A stretch of DNA of 32,036 bases from Proteocatella sphenisci DSM 23131 (GTDB lineage: Bacteria; Bacillota; Clostridia; Peptostreptococcales; Filifactoraceae): contig NZ_AUID01000026.1 in NCBI RefSeq assembly GCF_000423525.1, forward strand, positions 1 through 32,036, given 5' to 3'. The notes beneath the pieces are model-generated. The model was given only the letters and a program-made list of their open reading frames with translations. It did not search any database and had not been told where the DNA came from. The translations under genes were made by a program, and so were the position numbers. The first letter of the stretch is position 1, and each line of letters begins with the position of its first letter. Shown in pieces: positions 9,201 to 17,511 of this stretch.

Positions 9201-9386
9201 TTACCAGCTTGCTTTTCTTACTCCTGGTATTTGTCCTTTGTAAGCTAATTCTCTAAAGCATATACGGCATATTCCGAATTTTTTCAGAACTGCGTGAGGT
9301 CTTCCGCAAAGGCTACATCTTGTATATTCTCTAGTAGGGTACTTTTGCTTTTTTGCCTGTTTAATTATCATAGCTTTTCTTGCCAT
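9201..9386 (-). CDS. rpsN: 30S ribosomal protein S14, type Z (zinc form)
   Basis: The 61-residue protein is the short zinc-containing S14 with Cys24, Cys27, Cys40 and Cys43 in two CxxC pairs. It is built into the 30S head and is needed for late assembly. It starts [16 protein letters not shown] and ends IPGVRKASW. It lies between rplE and rpsH. This form is the normal operon-encoded one in Gram-positive bacteria. Confidence 0.98.
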   Translation of the reverse strand: MARKAMIIKQAKKQKYPTREYTRCSLCGRPHAVLKKFGICRICFRELAYKGQIPGVRKASW

Positions 9387-9403
9387 GCTTTTTACCTCCT
9401 TTT

Positions 9404-9946
9404 TTACTTAGCGAAAGGCATTCCGTAGAGCTTTAGTAACTCTCTTGCCTCTTCGTCAGTCTTTGCTGTAGTAACGAATACAATATCCATTCCCCTTACT
9501 ACATCTACTTTATCATACTCTATTTCAGGGAAAATTAACTGTTCCTTTATTCCAAGGGCATAGTTTCCTCTACCATCAAAAGATTTTGTGTTTACTCCTC
9601 TGAAGTCTCTTACACGTGGAAGTGATATATTAACAAGTTTGTCTACAAAATGTAGCATGTTATCTCCTCTAAGTGTAACTTTAGCTCCTATCGGCATTCC
9701 TTCTCTTAGCTTGAAGTTTGCAACTGATTTACTGGCTTTTGTTACAATAACTTTTTGTCCAGTGATAGTTTCAAGTTCTGATACTGCCGCATCAAGAAGT
9801 TTTACATTCTCCTTAGCTGATCCAAGTCCCATATTTATAACAACTTTGTTGATTTTTGGAATTTCCATAACGTTTGAGTAATTGAATTTCTCCATCATAC
9901 CTTTGGCTATTTCGTTTTTATATTTTTCTCTAAGTCTTGAAGCCAT
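9404..9946 (-). CDS. rplE: 50S ribosomal protein L5
   Basis: L5 binds 5S rRNA, lies in the central protuberance and contacts P-site tRNA. The 180-residue length is typical. Visible family motifs are [17 protein letters not shown] (about 26-42), [23 protein letters not shown] and the C-terminal [22 protein letters not shown]. The order rplX-rplE-rpsN is the usual spc order. Confidence 0.99.
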   Translation of the reverse strand: MASRLREKYKNEIAKGMMEKFNYSNVMEIPKINKVVINMGLGSAKENVKLLDAAVSELETITGQKVIVTKASKSVANFKLREGMPIGAKVTLRGDNMLHFVDKLVNISLPRVRDFRGVNTKSFDGRGNYALGIKEQLIFPEIEYDKVDVVRGMDIVFVTTAKTDEEARELLKLYGMPFAK

Positions 9947-9975
9947 TTATTTGCCTCCTTTCGTCCATTCTAAAT

Positions 9976-10281
9976 CTATATCTGCTCGCCTGTTTTTTTA
10001 GAAACACGAACTTTCTTGCCATTCACTTCTTTAAATGATACTCTAACGCCTTTTCCAGCTTTTGAGTCATATGGCATTACATTCGAACTGTGAATTGCTG
10101 ATTCTTTTTTTATAATTCCACCTTGTGGGTGGTCTTTGCTTGGCTTTTGGTGTTTTGTAACTACATTTACTCCTTCTACCAGTACTTTATCAGCACTAGG
10201 GAATACCTGCATTATTTTACCTTTTTTGCCTTTATCTTTTCCACTTATAACTACGACTGTATCTCCGCTTTTTATACGCAC
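9976..10281 (-). CDS. rplX: 50S ribosomal protein L24
   Basis: L24 starts 50S assembly and lies at the tunnel exit. The 101 residues begin with a KOW domain (IKSGDTVVVISGKDKGKKGKI, about 3-23) followed by the family motif EGVNVVTKHQKPS. The start is GTG (10279-10281), 9 bases after AGGAGG. It lies 19 bases after rplN. Confidence 0.98.
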   Translation of the reverse strand: MRIKSGDTVVVISGKDKGKKGKIMQVFPSADKVLVEGVNVVTKHQKPSKDHPQGGIIKKESAIHSSNVMPYDSKAGKGVRVSFKEVNGKKVRVSKKTGEQI

Positions 10282-10300
10282 TTTCTAACACCTCCTTGAA

Positions 10301-10669
10301 TTATAGTACTTCTGGTGCAAGTGAAATAATTTTCATAAACTGTTTATCTCTAAGTTCTCTAGCAACAGGCCCGAATATACGAGTACCTACTGGAGACTTG
10401 TCATCTTTGATTATTACCGCAGCATTTTCATCAAATTTAACGTATGATCCATCTTTTCTTCTTACGCCAGTTTTTGTACGAACAATAACTGCTTTCACTA
10501 CTTTACCTTTTTTAACAACGCCGCCTGGTGTTGTGCTTTTAACTGAACAAACTATAATGTCTCCGATGTTTCCTGACTTTCTAGTCGATCCACCTAATAC
10601 TCTAATACAAAGTAGCTCTTTTGCTCCCGAGTTGTCTGCAACTCTAAGACGTGATTCTTGTTGTATCAT
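10301..10669 (-). CDS. rplN: 50S ribosomal protein L14
   Basis: L14 lies at the subunit interface next to L19 and is the binding site for the silencing factor RsfS. The 122 residues begin [18 protein letters not shown] and end REKQFMKI-like sequence ([17 protein letters not shown]), both diagnostic. It is the first gene of the classical spc segment and follows rpsQ by 26 bases with no separate promoter seen. Confidence 0.99.
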   Translation of the reverse strand: MIQQESRLRVADNSGAKELLCIRVLGGSTRKSGNIGDIIVCSVKSTTPGGVVKKGKVVKAVIVRTKTGVRRKDGSYVKFDENAAVIIKDDKSPVGTRIFGPVARELRDKQFMKIISLAPEVL

Positions 10670-10695
10670 TGTATCTGCCTCCTTCCTGCTAAAAT

Positions 10696-10953
10696 TTATT
10701 CAGCAGCTCTTTCTATTACTTCTACTACTCTCCATCTCTTATCTTTAGATAGTGGACGAGTTTCCATTATTTTCACACGGTCACCTGTTTTACAAGTGTT
10801 CTCTTCATCATGCGCCTTGAACTTTACAGTTCTCTTTACAGCTTTTCCATAAAGCGGGTGACGCACAAACTCAACTATTGATACTACAACAGTCTTATCC
10901 ATTTTATCAGACGTTACATGTCCAATTCTGACTTTTCTATTTGCTCTTTCCAT
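10696..10953 (-). CDS. rpsQ: 30S ribosomal protein S17
   Basis: S17 is an OB-fold protein that binds 16S rRNA early in 30S assembly. The 85 residues show [19 protein letters not shown] (about 12-30), [11 protein letters not shown] and the motif [18 protein letters not shown]. Length is typical. It is the last gene of the classical S10 segment, 31 bases after rpmC. Confidence 0.99.
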   Translation of the reverse strand: MERANRKVRIGHVTSDKMDKTVVVSIVEFVRHPLYGKAVKRTVKFKAHDEENTCKTGDRVKIMETRPLSKDKRWRVVEVIERAAE

Positions 10954-10984
10954 TATTCTTGACCTCCCTCCAAACAGGCTTTTG

Positions 10985-11176
10985 TTACGCTCTTTGTTTC
11001 TCGTTTAAAATAGTTTTTACACGAGCGATTTCTCTTTTAACGAACTTAACTTTTACAGGATTCTCAAGCTGTCCTGTTGCCAGCTGGAATCTAAGGTTGA
11101 ATAATTCTACTTTAAGCTCTGTTAATTTAGTAGAAAGTTCTTCGTTAGTCATTTCTCTTAAATTCTTAGCCTTCAT
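10985..11176 (-). CDS. rpmC: 50S ribosomal protein L29
   Basis: L29 is a small helical protein at the tunnel exit that helps dock trigger factor and SRP. From the ATG at 11174-11176 the product is 63 residues beginning [15 protein letters not shown], with the C-terminal signature [19 protein letters not shown] four codons upstream (11188) extends the frame but has no better ribosome binding site. The gene overlaps the end of rplP by 11 bases, indicating coupled translation. Confidence 0.96.
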   Translation of the reverse strand: MKAKNLREMTNEELSTKLTELKVELFNLRFQLATGQLENPVKVKFVKREIARVKTILNEKQRA

Positions 11177-11609
11177 TCGTTTCACCAACCTTTACTTCAA
11201 AATCTGCTTTCGTCACGAATTTGCATTTAATTGGCAATTTGTGACTAGCAAGTCTCATGGCTTCTCTGGCTTTCTCTTCAGAAACACCCGATAATTCAAA
11301 TAATATTCTTCCTGGTTTTACTACTGCTACCCAATACTCTGGGGAACCTTTTCCAGCTCCCATACGAGTTTCAGCAGGCTTTTTTGTTATTGGCTTATGT
11401 GGGAATATTTTTATCCACACCTTACCGCCTCTTTTTATATATCTGTTAATCGCTATACGTGCAGCCTCTATCTGATTTGCAGTTATCCACGATGGCTCCA
11501 TTGCAACCAGTCCAAAATCTCCATAAGCAAGCTTATTTCCTTTTTGTGCAGTTCCTGACATATGGCCTCTATGCACTCTACGACGTTTTACTCTTTTTGG
11601 CATTAACAT
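11166..11609 (-). CDS. rplP: 50S ribosomal protein L16
   Basis: L16 organises the A-site side of the peptidyl transferase centre and is assembled late. The 147 residues contain [20 protein letters not shown] and the signature [24 protein letters not shown]. The ATG at 11609 has an 8-base spacing to GGAGG; an ATG two codons later (11603) gives the more common MPKRVKRR start but with 14-base spacing. Confidence 0.98.
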   Translation of the reverse strand: MLMPKRVKRRRVHRGHMSGTAQKGNKLAYGDFGLVAMEPSWITANQIEAARIAINRYIKRGGKVWIKIFPHKPITKKPAETRMGAGKGSPEYWVAVVKPGRILFELSGVSEEKAREAMRLASHKLPIKCKFVTKADFEVKVGETNEG

Positions 11610-11638
11610 GATTGTTTCCTCCTTCCTTTGAATAAGAC

Positions 11639-12427
11639 CTAGTTTTGGTCGTCTCTGCTAGCTGGTCTAGGCCCTCTTTTGTTGGGTCTATCACTTTTCT
11701 TAGCATTTGGATCAAAGTCTCTTCTCTTTGGTTTTCTTCCTGCATCTTTTGGAGATACTACTGGAGCACTGAAGTCTCTCTTAGGTCCTCTTCTTGATGG
11801 TAATATTTCACCGTGACATATCCAAACTTTTACACCAAGTTTACCATATGTTGTGTCTGCTTCTGCGAATCCGTAGTCAATGTCAGCTCTAAGCGTATGC
11901 AGTGGAACTATTCCTTCAGAATATCCCTCTGTTCTTGCCATCTCTGCTCCACCAAGTCTCCCTGCTGTTGCTACTTTTATTCCCTTAGCTCCTGATTTCA
12001 TAGCTCTTTGCATTGCTTGCTTCATAGCTCTTCTGAATGCTATTCTACGCTCAAGAGCCATTGCTATGCTCTCTGCAACTAGTTGTGCATCTTTTTCAGG
12101 TCTTGATACTTCGATTATATTAACAAACACTGTCTTTCCCTTTGTTAATCTCTCGATATCTTTTTTAAGATCTTCTATTCCCTGTCCACCTTTTCCGATA
12201 ACCATTCCAGGTTTTCCAGAGAATACATTTACCTTAACTTTTTGGCCTTGTCTTTCAATCTCTATTTTAGCTACGCCTGATAGGTATAGCTTTTTCTTTA
12301 CAAAGTCTCTTATTACAGCGTCTTCTTTTATGAATGCTGCGAAATCACCTTTACCAGCGAACCATCTAGAATCCCAGTCTTTGTTGACTCCGACTCTCAG
12401 TCCGTGTGGGTTAACTTTTTGACCCAT
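11639..12427 (-). CDS. rpsC: 30S ribosomal protein S3 with basic C-terminal extension
   Basis: S3 lines the mRNA entry channel and has helicase-related function with S4 and S5. The 262 residues contain the N-terminal KH domain ([19 protein letters not shown], about 74-92) and the C-terminal domain with [20 protein letters not shown]. The conserved core ends near GEILPSRRG (about 206-214). About 48 further residues follow, rich in Lys, Arg, Pro and Asp and probably disordered, making the protein longer than the roughly 210-220 residues usual in Firmicutes. It lies 11 bases after rplV. Confidence 0.98.
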   Translation of the reverse strand: MGQKVNPHGLRVGVNKDWDSRWFAGKGDFAAFIKEDAVIRDFVKKKLYLSGVAKIEIERQGQKVKVNVFSGKPGMVIGKGGQGIEDLKKDIERLTKGKTVFVNIIEVSRPEKDAQLVAESIAMALERRIAFRRAMKQAMQRAMKSGAKGIKVATAGRLGGAEMARTEGYSEGIVPLHTLRADIDYGFAEADTTYGKLGVKVWICHGEILPSRRGPKRDFSAPVVSPKDAGRKPKRRDFDPNAKKSDRPNKRGPRPASRDDQN

Positions 12428-12438
12428 GCTATTTCCTC

Positions 12439-12771
12439 CTATCTCTCTTTTACTGTAACTCCGATATGGCTAGTTCTTTTTCTTATACCGGTTGCTCTTC
12501 CTTGTGCTCTTGGCATAAATCTCTTAAGAGTTGGTCCTTGGTTTGCACATATCTCTGCAACATAAAGTTTTTCTCTATCCATATTATTGTTATTTTCAGC
12601 ATTTGCTGCTGCTGATGCAACTACTTTTGATATTATTTTTGCACTTCTTTGAGGCATATATTTCAAGATCGCTATTGCTTCGTCAACGTTCTTTCCTCTA
12701 ACCAGTGAGCATACATATCCCGCTTTTCTTGGGGAAGTTCTCACGTATTTCGCTATTGCTTTCGCTTGCAT
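12439..12771 (-). CDS. rplV: 50S ribosomal protein L22
   Basis: L22 binds all domains of 23S rRNA and sends a beta-hairpin into the exit tunnel, where macrolide resistance changes occur. The 110 residues start [20 protein letters not shown], and the tunnel hairpin is [22 protein letters not shown] near 82-103, without an obvious deletion or insertion. It follows rpsS by 33 bases. Confidence 0.99.
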   Translation of the reverse strand: MQAKAIAKYVRTSPRKAGYVCSLVRGKNVDEAIAILKYMPQRSAKIISKVVASAAANAENNNNMDREKLYVAEICANQGPTLKRFMPRAQGRATGIRKRTSHIGVTVKER

Positions 12772-12804
12772 GTTCCTTACCTCCTTCCTTATTATAAACA
12801 GGAA

Positions 12805-13086
12805 TTATTTTCTCTTTGAAGACCTATCGTCGTCCTTATGTCCCTTGAATGTTCTAGTCGGAACAAATTCGCCTAACTTATGTCCTACCATATCTTCAGT
12901 TACATATACAGGAACGTGTTTTCTTCCATCATGTACTGCTATTGTGTGTCCCACGAATTCTGGGAATATTGTTGATGCTCTAGACCATACTTTGATTACA
13001 GTCTTGTCATTTGTCTTATTCATTTCTAATATCTTTTTGTAAAGTCCTTCGTGTACAAAAGGGCCTTTTTTAGATGATCTTCCCAC
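12805..13086 (-). CDS. rpsS: 30S ribosomal protein S19
   Basis: S19 is in the 30S head and pairs with S13. The 93 residues begin [19 protein letters not shown] and contain the family signature [30 protein letters not shown]. The start is GTG (13084-13086) behind GGAGG at about 9 bases. Order rplB-rpsS-rplV is standard. Confidence 0.98.
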   Translation of the reverse strand: MGRSSKKGPFVHEGLYKKILEMNKTNDKTVIKVWSRASTIFPEFVGHTIAVHDGRKHVPVYVTEDMVGHKLGEFVPTRTFKGHKDDDRSSKRK

Positions 13087-13112
13087 TTATGAAATCCTCC
13101 TTTCAAAGGTTA

Positions 13113-13943
13113 TTATTTCTTTCTTCCTGATACTATCATCTTGTTAGATGCTTTCTTTTTGTCTCTTGTTTTGTATCCTAGTGCTGGTTTACCCCATGGA
13201 GTTACTGGTGATGGTCTACCTATTGGTGATCTACCTTCTCCTCCTCCGTGTGGATGGTCATTAGGATTCATTACAGATCCTCTTACAGTTGGTCTGATTC
13301 CCATATGTCTTTTTCTTCCAGCCTTACCTATTACAACGTTTCCATGCTCTATGTTTCCAACCTGTCCTATTGTAGCCTTACAGTTTGCATTTACATATCT
13401 CATTTCTCCAGATGGAAGTCTCAGAAGTACATTTTTACCTTCTTTTGCCATTAACTGAGCTGAAGTTCCTGCTGATCTTACGATCTGTCCGCCTTTTCCT
13501 TCTTTAAGCTCTATGTTGTGGATTAGTGTTCCCACTGGCATGTCTTTCATCTTAAGGCAGTTTCCAACTTTTATGTCTGAGTCTGCTCCAGAATATATCA
13601 TATCGCCAACTTTAAGTCCTACTGGAGCAAGAATGTATCTCTTCTCTCCATCAACATAATGAAGCAGCGCTATATTTGCACTTCTGTTTGGATCATATTC
13701 GATTCCAGCAACCTTTGCAGGCACCTGATCTTTATTTCTCTTGAAGTCTATTATTCTGTATTTTCTCTTAGCACCGCCACCTCTGTGACGAACTGTGATT
13801 TTTCCTCTTGAATTTCTTCCTGCGTTCTTTGTTAATGTTGCAAGAAGTGTCTTTTCTGGCTCGTGTTTAGTGATCTCATCAGAATTTAATACTGTAAGAG
13901 ATCTAAGTCCAGGTGACGTAGGTCTAAATTTCTTTATAGCCAT
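13113..13943 (-). CDS. rplB: 50S ribosomal protein L2
   Basis: L2 is needed for subunit association and peptidyl transferase activity. The 276 residues start [19 protein letters not shown] and contain the highly conserved [23 protein letters not shown] (about 225-247), including the histidine of the HPHGGGEG loop linked to catalysis. Length is normal. Confidence 0.99.
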   Translation of the reverse strand: MAIKKFRPTSPGLRSLTVLNSDEITKHEPEKTLLATLTKNAGRNSRGKITVRHRGGGAKRKYRIIDFKRNKDQVPAKVAGIEYDPNRSANIALLHYVDGEKRYILAPVGLKVGDMIYSGADSDIKVGNCLKMKDMPVGTLIHNIELKEGKGGQIVRSAGTSAQLMAKEGKNVLLRLPSGEMRYVNANCKATIGQVGNIEHGNVVIGKAGRKRHMGIRPTVRGSVMNPNDHPHGGGEGRSPIGRPSPVTPWGKPALGYKTRDKKKASNKMIVSGRKK

Positions 13944-13958
13944 TTAATTCCCCTCCTT

Positions 13959-14243
13959 TTATACACCAAAGAACTCTATTTCTTTGCTTGCTGCTGTCAA
14001 GGTTACAACTGCTTTCTTGAAAGATGAAGTTTTACCTTCGTTCTTTCCCATTCTTTTAGTCTTTCCAGCATAGTTCATTGTGTTTACTTTTTCTACTTTA
14101 ACTTTGAATATTTCCTGTACAGCTTTTTTAATTTCCGTTTTATTTGAGTTTTTCGCAACTATGAAAGTGTACTTTTTATCTTGTGCCTGTGTCATACTTT
14201 GCTCAGTAATTACTGGTCTTATTATGATATCTTGTGCTAGCAT
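13959..14243 (-). CDS. rplW: 50S ribosomal protein L23
   Basis: L23 is the tunnel-exit docking site for trigger factor and SRP. The 94 residues include [13 protein letters not shown] (about 5-17) and [22 protein letters not shown], typical of the family. The start codon overlaps the rplD stop by one base (TAATG), so translation is coupled. rplB follows after 15 bases. Confidence 0.98.
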   Translation of the reverse strand: MLAQDIIIRPVITEQSMTQAQDKKYTFIVAKNSNKTEIKKAVQEIFKVKVEKVNTMNYAGKTKRMGKNEGKTSSFKKAVVTLTAASKEIEFFGV

Positions 14244-14866
14244 TATGCGTACACCTCCTCTACTTTTTCAATTGCTTTCCTTGTTATAACAAGCACGTCA
14301 CTGTTTACAACGTCGTACACGTTAAGCATGTTAACAAATGAAATTTTTACTCCCGGAACATTTCTTCCTGATTTTACAACTACAGGTGAATTCTCTGCTG
14401 TTATTATCAGTGGTTTTCTTCCAGTGTTAAGTGCTGACATTACGTTAATAAAGTCTTTTGTCTTTGGCGCGTCCATAGCAAATTCATCTACTACTATCAG
14501 CTTGTTTTCAAGTGCTTTTGAAGTAAGAACACTCTTCATAGCCAGTCTCTTTACTTTCTTAGGTATTGCGTAGCTGTAATCTCTTGGTTTTGGTGCGAAT
14601 ACTACTCCGCCGCCTTTCCACTGTGGTGATCTCGTGCTACCTTGTCTAGCTCTACCAGTTCCTTTTTGTTTCCATGGCTTTCTTCCTCCACCACGTACTT
14701 CTGCTCTGGTCTTAGCACACTGAGTACCTTGTCTCTGGTTTGCTAAATAGTTTTTAATCGCTTCATAAACCGCATGCTCGCTCATTTCGATTCCGAATAC
14801 GCTTTCTGATAGCTCTATTTCATCAACTTTTTTTCCGTTTAAGTCTAATACATCAACTTTAGGCAT
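14243..14866 (-). CDS. rplD: 50S ribosomal protein L4
   Basis: L4 has a globular surface domain and a long loop into the exit tunnel. The 207 residues contain the tunnel loop ([20 protein letters not shown], about 55-74) and the C-terminal region ending [12 protein letters not shown]. In Escherichia coli L4 represses the S10 operon through its leader; that mechanism is not known for Clostridia, but the long leader upstream of rpsJ leaves it open. Confidence 0.99.
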   Translation of the reverse strand: MPKVDVLDLNGKKVDEIELSESVFGIEMSEHAVYEAIKNYLANQRQGTQCAKTRAEVRGGGRKPWKQKGTGRARQGSTRSPQWKGGGVVFAPKPRDYSYAIPKKVKRLAMKSVLTSKALENKLIVVDEFAMDAPKTKDFINVMSALNTGRKPLIITAENSPVVVKSGRNVPGVKISFVNMLNVYDVVNSDVLVITRKAIEKVEEVYA

Positions 14867-14890
14867 TTTTTATTCCTCCTTTCCTTCGCA

Positions 14891-15517
14891 TTAACCTTTG
14901 ATGGCTTTCTTTACTACTACTAAGCCCTTCTTAGGTCCAGGAATTGCTCCTTTAATTAGTATTAAGTTCTTGTCAGCGTCTATTCTGATTATTTCAAGAT
15001 TTTGGATTGTTTTAGTAACAGCTCCCATATGTCCCGCAAGTTTTTTTCCTTTGAAAACTCTTGATGGGTCAGATGCAGCTCCCATTGATCCAGGTCCTCT
15101 GTGGTATCTTGAACCGTGAGTCATTGGTCCTTTTGACTGATTATGTCTTTTTATTGGACCCTGGAATCCTTTACCTTTTGAAGTTCCTGTTACGTCAACC
15201 TTTGATCCTACTTCGAACATAGTTACATTTAACTCTTGAGCCAATGTATAATTCGCAACATCTTCACTTCTGAACTCTCTAACAAATTTCTTAAGGCCTA
15301 CTCCTGCTTTTGCAAAGTGTCCTTTTTGTGGCTTGTTAAGACTTTTTTCTTTAGTCTCTCCGAAACCAACCTGTACAGCCTTGTAACCATCGTTTTCAAT
15401 AGTTTTAAGCTGTGTAACTACCATAGGACCTGCTTCTACTACTGTTACCGGAACCATTATTCCGTCTTCAGTGAATATCTGAGTCATTCCTAGTTTTTTT
15501 CCTAATATTCCATTCAT
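14891..15517 (-). CDS. rplC: 50S ribosomal protein L3
   Basis: L3 starts 50S assembly, and its finger loop reaches the peptidyl transferase centre. The 208 residues start [19 protein letters not shown] and contain [18 protein letters not shown] and [26 protein letters not shown] in the finger region. Length is normal. The 92-base gap to rpsJ is the largest within the S10 segment and holds two hairpins. Confidence 0.99.
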   Translation of the reverse strand: MNGILGKKLGMTQIFTEDGIMVPVTVVEAGPMVVTQLKTIENDGYKAVQVGFGETKEKSLNKPQKGHFAKAGVGLKKFVREFRSEDVANYTLAQELNVTMFEVGSKVDVTGTSKGKGFQGPIKRHNQSKGPMTHGSRYHRGPGSMGAASDPSRVFKGKKLAGHMGAVTKTIQNLEIIRIDADKNLILIKGAIPGPKKGLVVVKKAIKG

Positions 15518-15543
15518 TTTGGAAACCTCCTATTCTTACAGCG

Positions 15544-15594
15544 GATTGCTATGCAATCATTCTAAGATAAGGTATCTTTTATTGTAATACCTTA
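15544..15594 (-). promoter_or_regulatory. Two RNA hairpins in the rpsJ-rplC gap
   Basis: One stem is GATTGC (15544-15549) with GCAATC (15553-15558), 3-base loop. The other is 8 bp (15568-15575 with 15587-15594) with an 11-base loop. Neither is followed by a U-run, so they are not classical terminators. They lie just ahead of the rplC ribosome binding site and may serve RNA processing or translational control of L3. Confidence 0.5.
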
Positions 15595-15609
15595 ACTTCA
15601 TTTCTTTAA

Positions 15610-15921
15610 TTAAAGTTTGATTTCGATATCTACTCCTGCTGGCAGATCTAATCTCATCAGTGAATCTACAGTCTTTGGACTTGGATTCGAAATGTCGATT
15701 AATCTCTTGTGAGTTCTTATTTCAAACTGCTCTCTAGAGTCTTTGTACTTGTGTACCGCTCTTAGAATTGTGATTATTTGCTTCTCAGTTGGCAGTGGGA
15801 TTGGGCCCGCTACTGAAGCACCTGTTGTTTTTGCAGTTTCTACAATTTTCTCAGCTGACTGATCAAGCATTCTGTGATCATAAGACTTTAATCTTATTCT
15901 GATTTTTTGGTTCTTAGACAT
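15610..15921 (-). CDS. rpsJ: 30S ribosomal protein S10
   Basis: S10 is a 30S head protein that also works as NusE in transcription antitermination. The 103 residues begin [20 protein letters not shown] and contain [22 protein letters not shown] and [14 protein letters not shown]. The ATG lies 9 bases after AGGAGG. It is the first gene of the S10 operon here, preceded by a leader of about 190 bases and a consensus promoter. Confidence 0.99.
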   Translation of the reverse strand: MSKNQKIRIRLKSYDHRMLDQSAEKIVETAKTTGASVAGPIPLPTEKQIITILRAVHKYKDSREQFEIRTHKRLIDISNPSPKTVDSLMRLDLPAGVDIEIKL

Positions 15922-15937
15922 TCTTCTTTACCTCCTA

Positions 15938-15956
15938 TCGTACGATTCTCGTACGA
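15938..15956 (-). promoter_or_regulatory. Perfect hairpin directly before the rpsJ ribosome binding site
   Basis: TCGTACGA (15938-15945) and TCGTACGA (15949-15956) form an 8-bp stem with a 3-base loop, one base from AGGAGG (15931-15936). A stem this close to the ribosome binding site can influence initiation or be a protein binding site. Confidence 0.6.
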
Positions 15957-15997
15957 CTCGATCCGTAAACTGTCCCGGGTGTTTCGTAAACATCCGT

Positions 15998-16018
15998 AAA
16001 AAAACAGCCTTTTCGGCT
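15998..16018 (-). terminator. Attenuator-like hairpin with U-run in the rpsJ leader
   Basis: On the minus strand AGCC-GAAAA-GGCU is followed by G and seven U (plus-strand A-run 15998-16004). The 4-bp stem is weak for an efficient terminator, so partial termination or attenuation is the more likely use, if any. Confidence 0.35.
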
Positions 16019-16119
16019 CTAGTCGCCACATTCTTTGATGTTGCATGCTCCACGGAAATTCCCTGGACTTAACCAGCCACCTTCCGTTTCTACGCAATTC
16101 TTATTAAACACACTAATAT

Positions 16120-16148
16120 ATTATATAACAGTAGTTTTATAAATGCAA
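16120..16148 (-). promoter_or_regulatory. Main promoter of the S10-spc-alpha supercluster
   Basis: TTGCAT (16143-16148) and a perfect TATAAT (16120-16125) are separated by exactly 17 bases on the minus strand. The -35 box lies only about 20 bases past the helicase stop codon, with no terminator between, so readthrough from the helicase gene can add to this promoter. Confidence 0.85.
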
Positions 16149-16167
16149 CATTTTTTTTATAATTTTT

Positions 16168-17415
16168 TTATTTTTTTTTGTTAGGTCTTCTTTTGCGGTC
16201 AGATCTTGGTGCTTCCGCTCTTGGATTCCTGGATTTTGTATTGTTTTTTGTGTTGATTTTATCTTTCTCAGGTACTGACATTACTATCATAGGGTAGTTA
16301 TGCTCGTCATTGACAACAATTTTCTTTCCTATAAGCTTTTCTATATCTTTTAGATATGGTTTTTCTTCTATATTACAAAAAGATATGGATATTCCTTCAA
16401 GTCCAGCTCTTCCTGTACGACCTATACGATGAACATAAGTTTCAGGTATATTTGGAAGGTCATAGTTGAATACATGTGAAAGTTCTTCTATATCTATTCC
16501 CCTGGCTGCCAGATCGGTAGCTACAAGTACTTTGATTTTTCCACTCTTAAATTCGCTAAGGGCTGCCTGCCTTGCATTTTGAGATTTGTTTCCATGGATA
16601 GCTCTTGCATTTATTCCTGCTTTTATAAGTTCTTTTACAAGTTTGTCTGCTCCATGTTTAGTTCTTGTAAATACCAGCGATGATCCTATATTTCCGCTTT
16701 TAAGAAATTCAATCAGCAGTCTGTGTTTGTTGTTTTTATCTACAAAACATACTGACTGTTCAATTGTGTCAGCTGTTGAAGATACTGGAGCTACTTCAAT
16801 TTTTACCGGGTTTTTGAGTATTTTTGAAACCAGGTTTTGTATTTCTGAAGGCATTGTTGCTGAAAAGAACATAGTCTGTCTTTTTTCTGGAATCATCGTT
16901 ATGATTTTTTTTACATCATGGATAAATCCCATATCAAGCATCCTGTCTGCCTCGTCAAGAACAAAGATTTCCAGACTTTTCAAATCTACTTCTCTTTGAG
17001 AAGCAAGGTCTTTGAGCCTTCCTGGGGTTGCAACAAGTATGTCTACACCTCTTCTAAGCTTTTCAATCTGTGGTTTTGCAGACACTCCTCCAAAAATCAC
17101 GCAGTTTTTAATTCCTGTATGTCTTCCATATGCCTCTATGCTTTCATAAATTTGAAGAGCAAGTTCTCTTGTAGGAGTTAATATCAGGGCTCTTATCTTC
17201 TTTTGTTTTCTATCTTTGTTTTGAATTAGCTTATTTAGTATAGGCAGTGCAAATGCAGCTGTCTTTCCTGTTCCCGTCTGTGCACATCCAAGTATGTCTC
17301 TGCCCTCAAGAGCTGGCGGGATTGCTTGTTTCTGAATTGGAGATGGTTTTTCATAACCTTCTTCAGTCAAAGCTTTTAGTAATTGTTTTTCTAGGTTTAA
17401 TTCTTTAAATTTCAT
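16168..17415 (-). CDS. DEAD-box ATP-dependent RNA helicase (RhlE-like)
   Basis: The 415 residues show all helicase motifs in order: Q motif (F3 and Gln28), AQTGTGKT (45-52), PTRELA (81-86), TPGRL (130-134), DEAD (154-157), SAT (185-187), then TDLAARGID and HRIGRTGRAG in the second RecA domain. A lysine/arginine-rich tail ends the protein. Such enzymes unwind RNA duplexes in ribosome assembly, RNA decay or cold adaptation. It lies between rpoC and rpsJ, where rpsL-rpsG-fusA-tuf usually stand. The RhlE/CshA subgroup is inferred from general similarity; a role in ribosome assembly is inference from context. Confidence 0.95.
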   Translation of the reverse strand: MKFKELNLEKQLLKALTEEGYEKPSPIQKQAIPPALEGRDILGCAQTGTGKTAAFALPILNKLIQNKDRKQKKIRALILTPTRELALQIYESIEAYGRHTGIKNCVIFGGVSAKPQIEKLRRGVDILVATPGRLKDLASQREVDLKSLEIFVLDEADRMLDMGFIHDVKKIITMIPEKRQTMFFSATMPSEIQNLVSKILKNPVKIEVAPVSSTADTIEQSVCFVDKNNKHRLLIEFLKSGNIGSSLVFTRTKHGADKLVKELIKAGINARAIHGNKSQNARQAALSEFKSGKIKVLVATDLAARGIDIEELSHVFNYDLPNIPETYVHRIGRTGRAGLEGISISFCNIEEKPYLKDIEKLIGKKIVVNDEHNYPMIVMSVPEKDKINTKNNTKSRNPRAEAPRSDRKRRPNKKK

Positions 17416-17443
17416 ATTTTTTCCTGACTCTTAATAAACTTAA

Positions 17444-17479
17444 AGGACCTGTCATCGCTTATACAGATGACAGGTTCCT
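17444..17479. terminator. Strong hairpin after rpoC (possible weak terminator or processing site)
   Basis: A perfect 10-bp stem (17447-17456 with 17466-17475, 9-base loop) is extended by AGG/CCT across a one-base bulge. On the minus strand it is followed by only three U before AAG, so termination after rpoC may be incomplete. It lies 33 bases past the rpoC stop and about 29 bases ahead of the helicase ATG. Confidence 0.6.
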
Positions 17480-17511
17480 GTTTTAATTGTATTTTTATTA
17501 TTATTATTATT

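Larger units (their letters stand above)
15922..16113 (-). promoter_or_regulatory. Structured 5' leader of the S10 operon
   Basis: About 190 untranslated bases lie between the predicted start near 16113 and the rpsJ ATG. On the minus strand they can form several hairpins: a stem around UCCAGGGAAUUUCCGUGGA (near 16045-16063), an imperfect stem GCAACAU/AUGUGGC (near 16025-16044), a small AGCC/GGCU stem followed by seven U, and an 8-bp stem next to the rpsJ ribosome binding site. Three CGTAAA copies (plus strand 15964-15969, 15985-15990, 15995-16000) lie in between. This resembles an r-protein autoregulatory leader, but I do not recognise a named family. Confidence 0.55.

Noticed and set aside
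15894-16097. Open frame of 67 codons covering the rpsJ leader
   Set aside because: It overlaps the rpsJ start, has no good ribosome binding site, and its composition (many Arg, Trp and Cys from structured RNA sequence) fits a leader rather than a protein.
17416-17511. Separate promoter for the helicase gene
   Set aside because: No -35/-10 pair with acceptable spacing was found; only the hairpin and AT-rich sequence are present.
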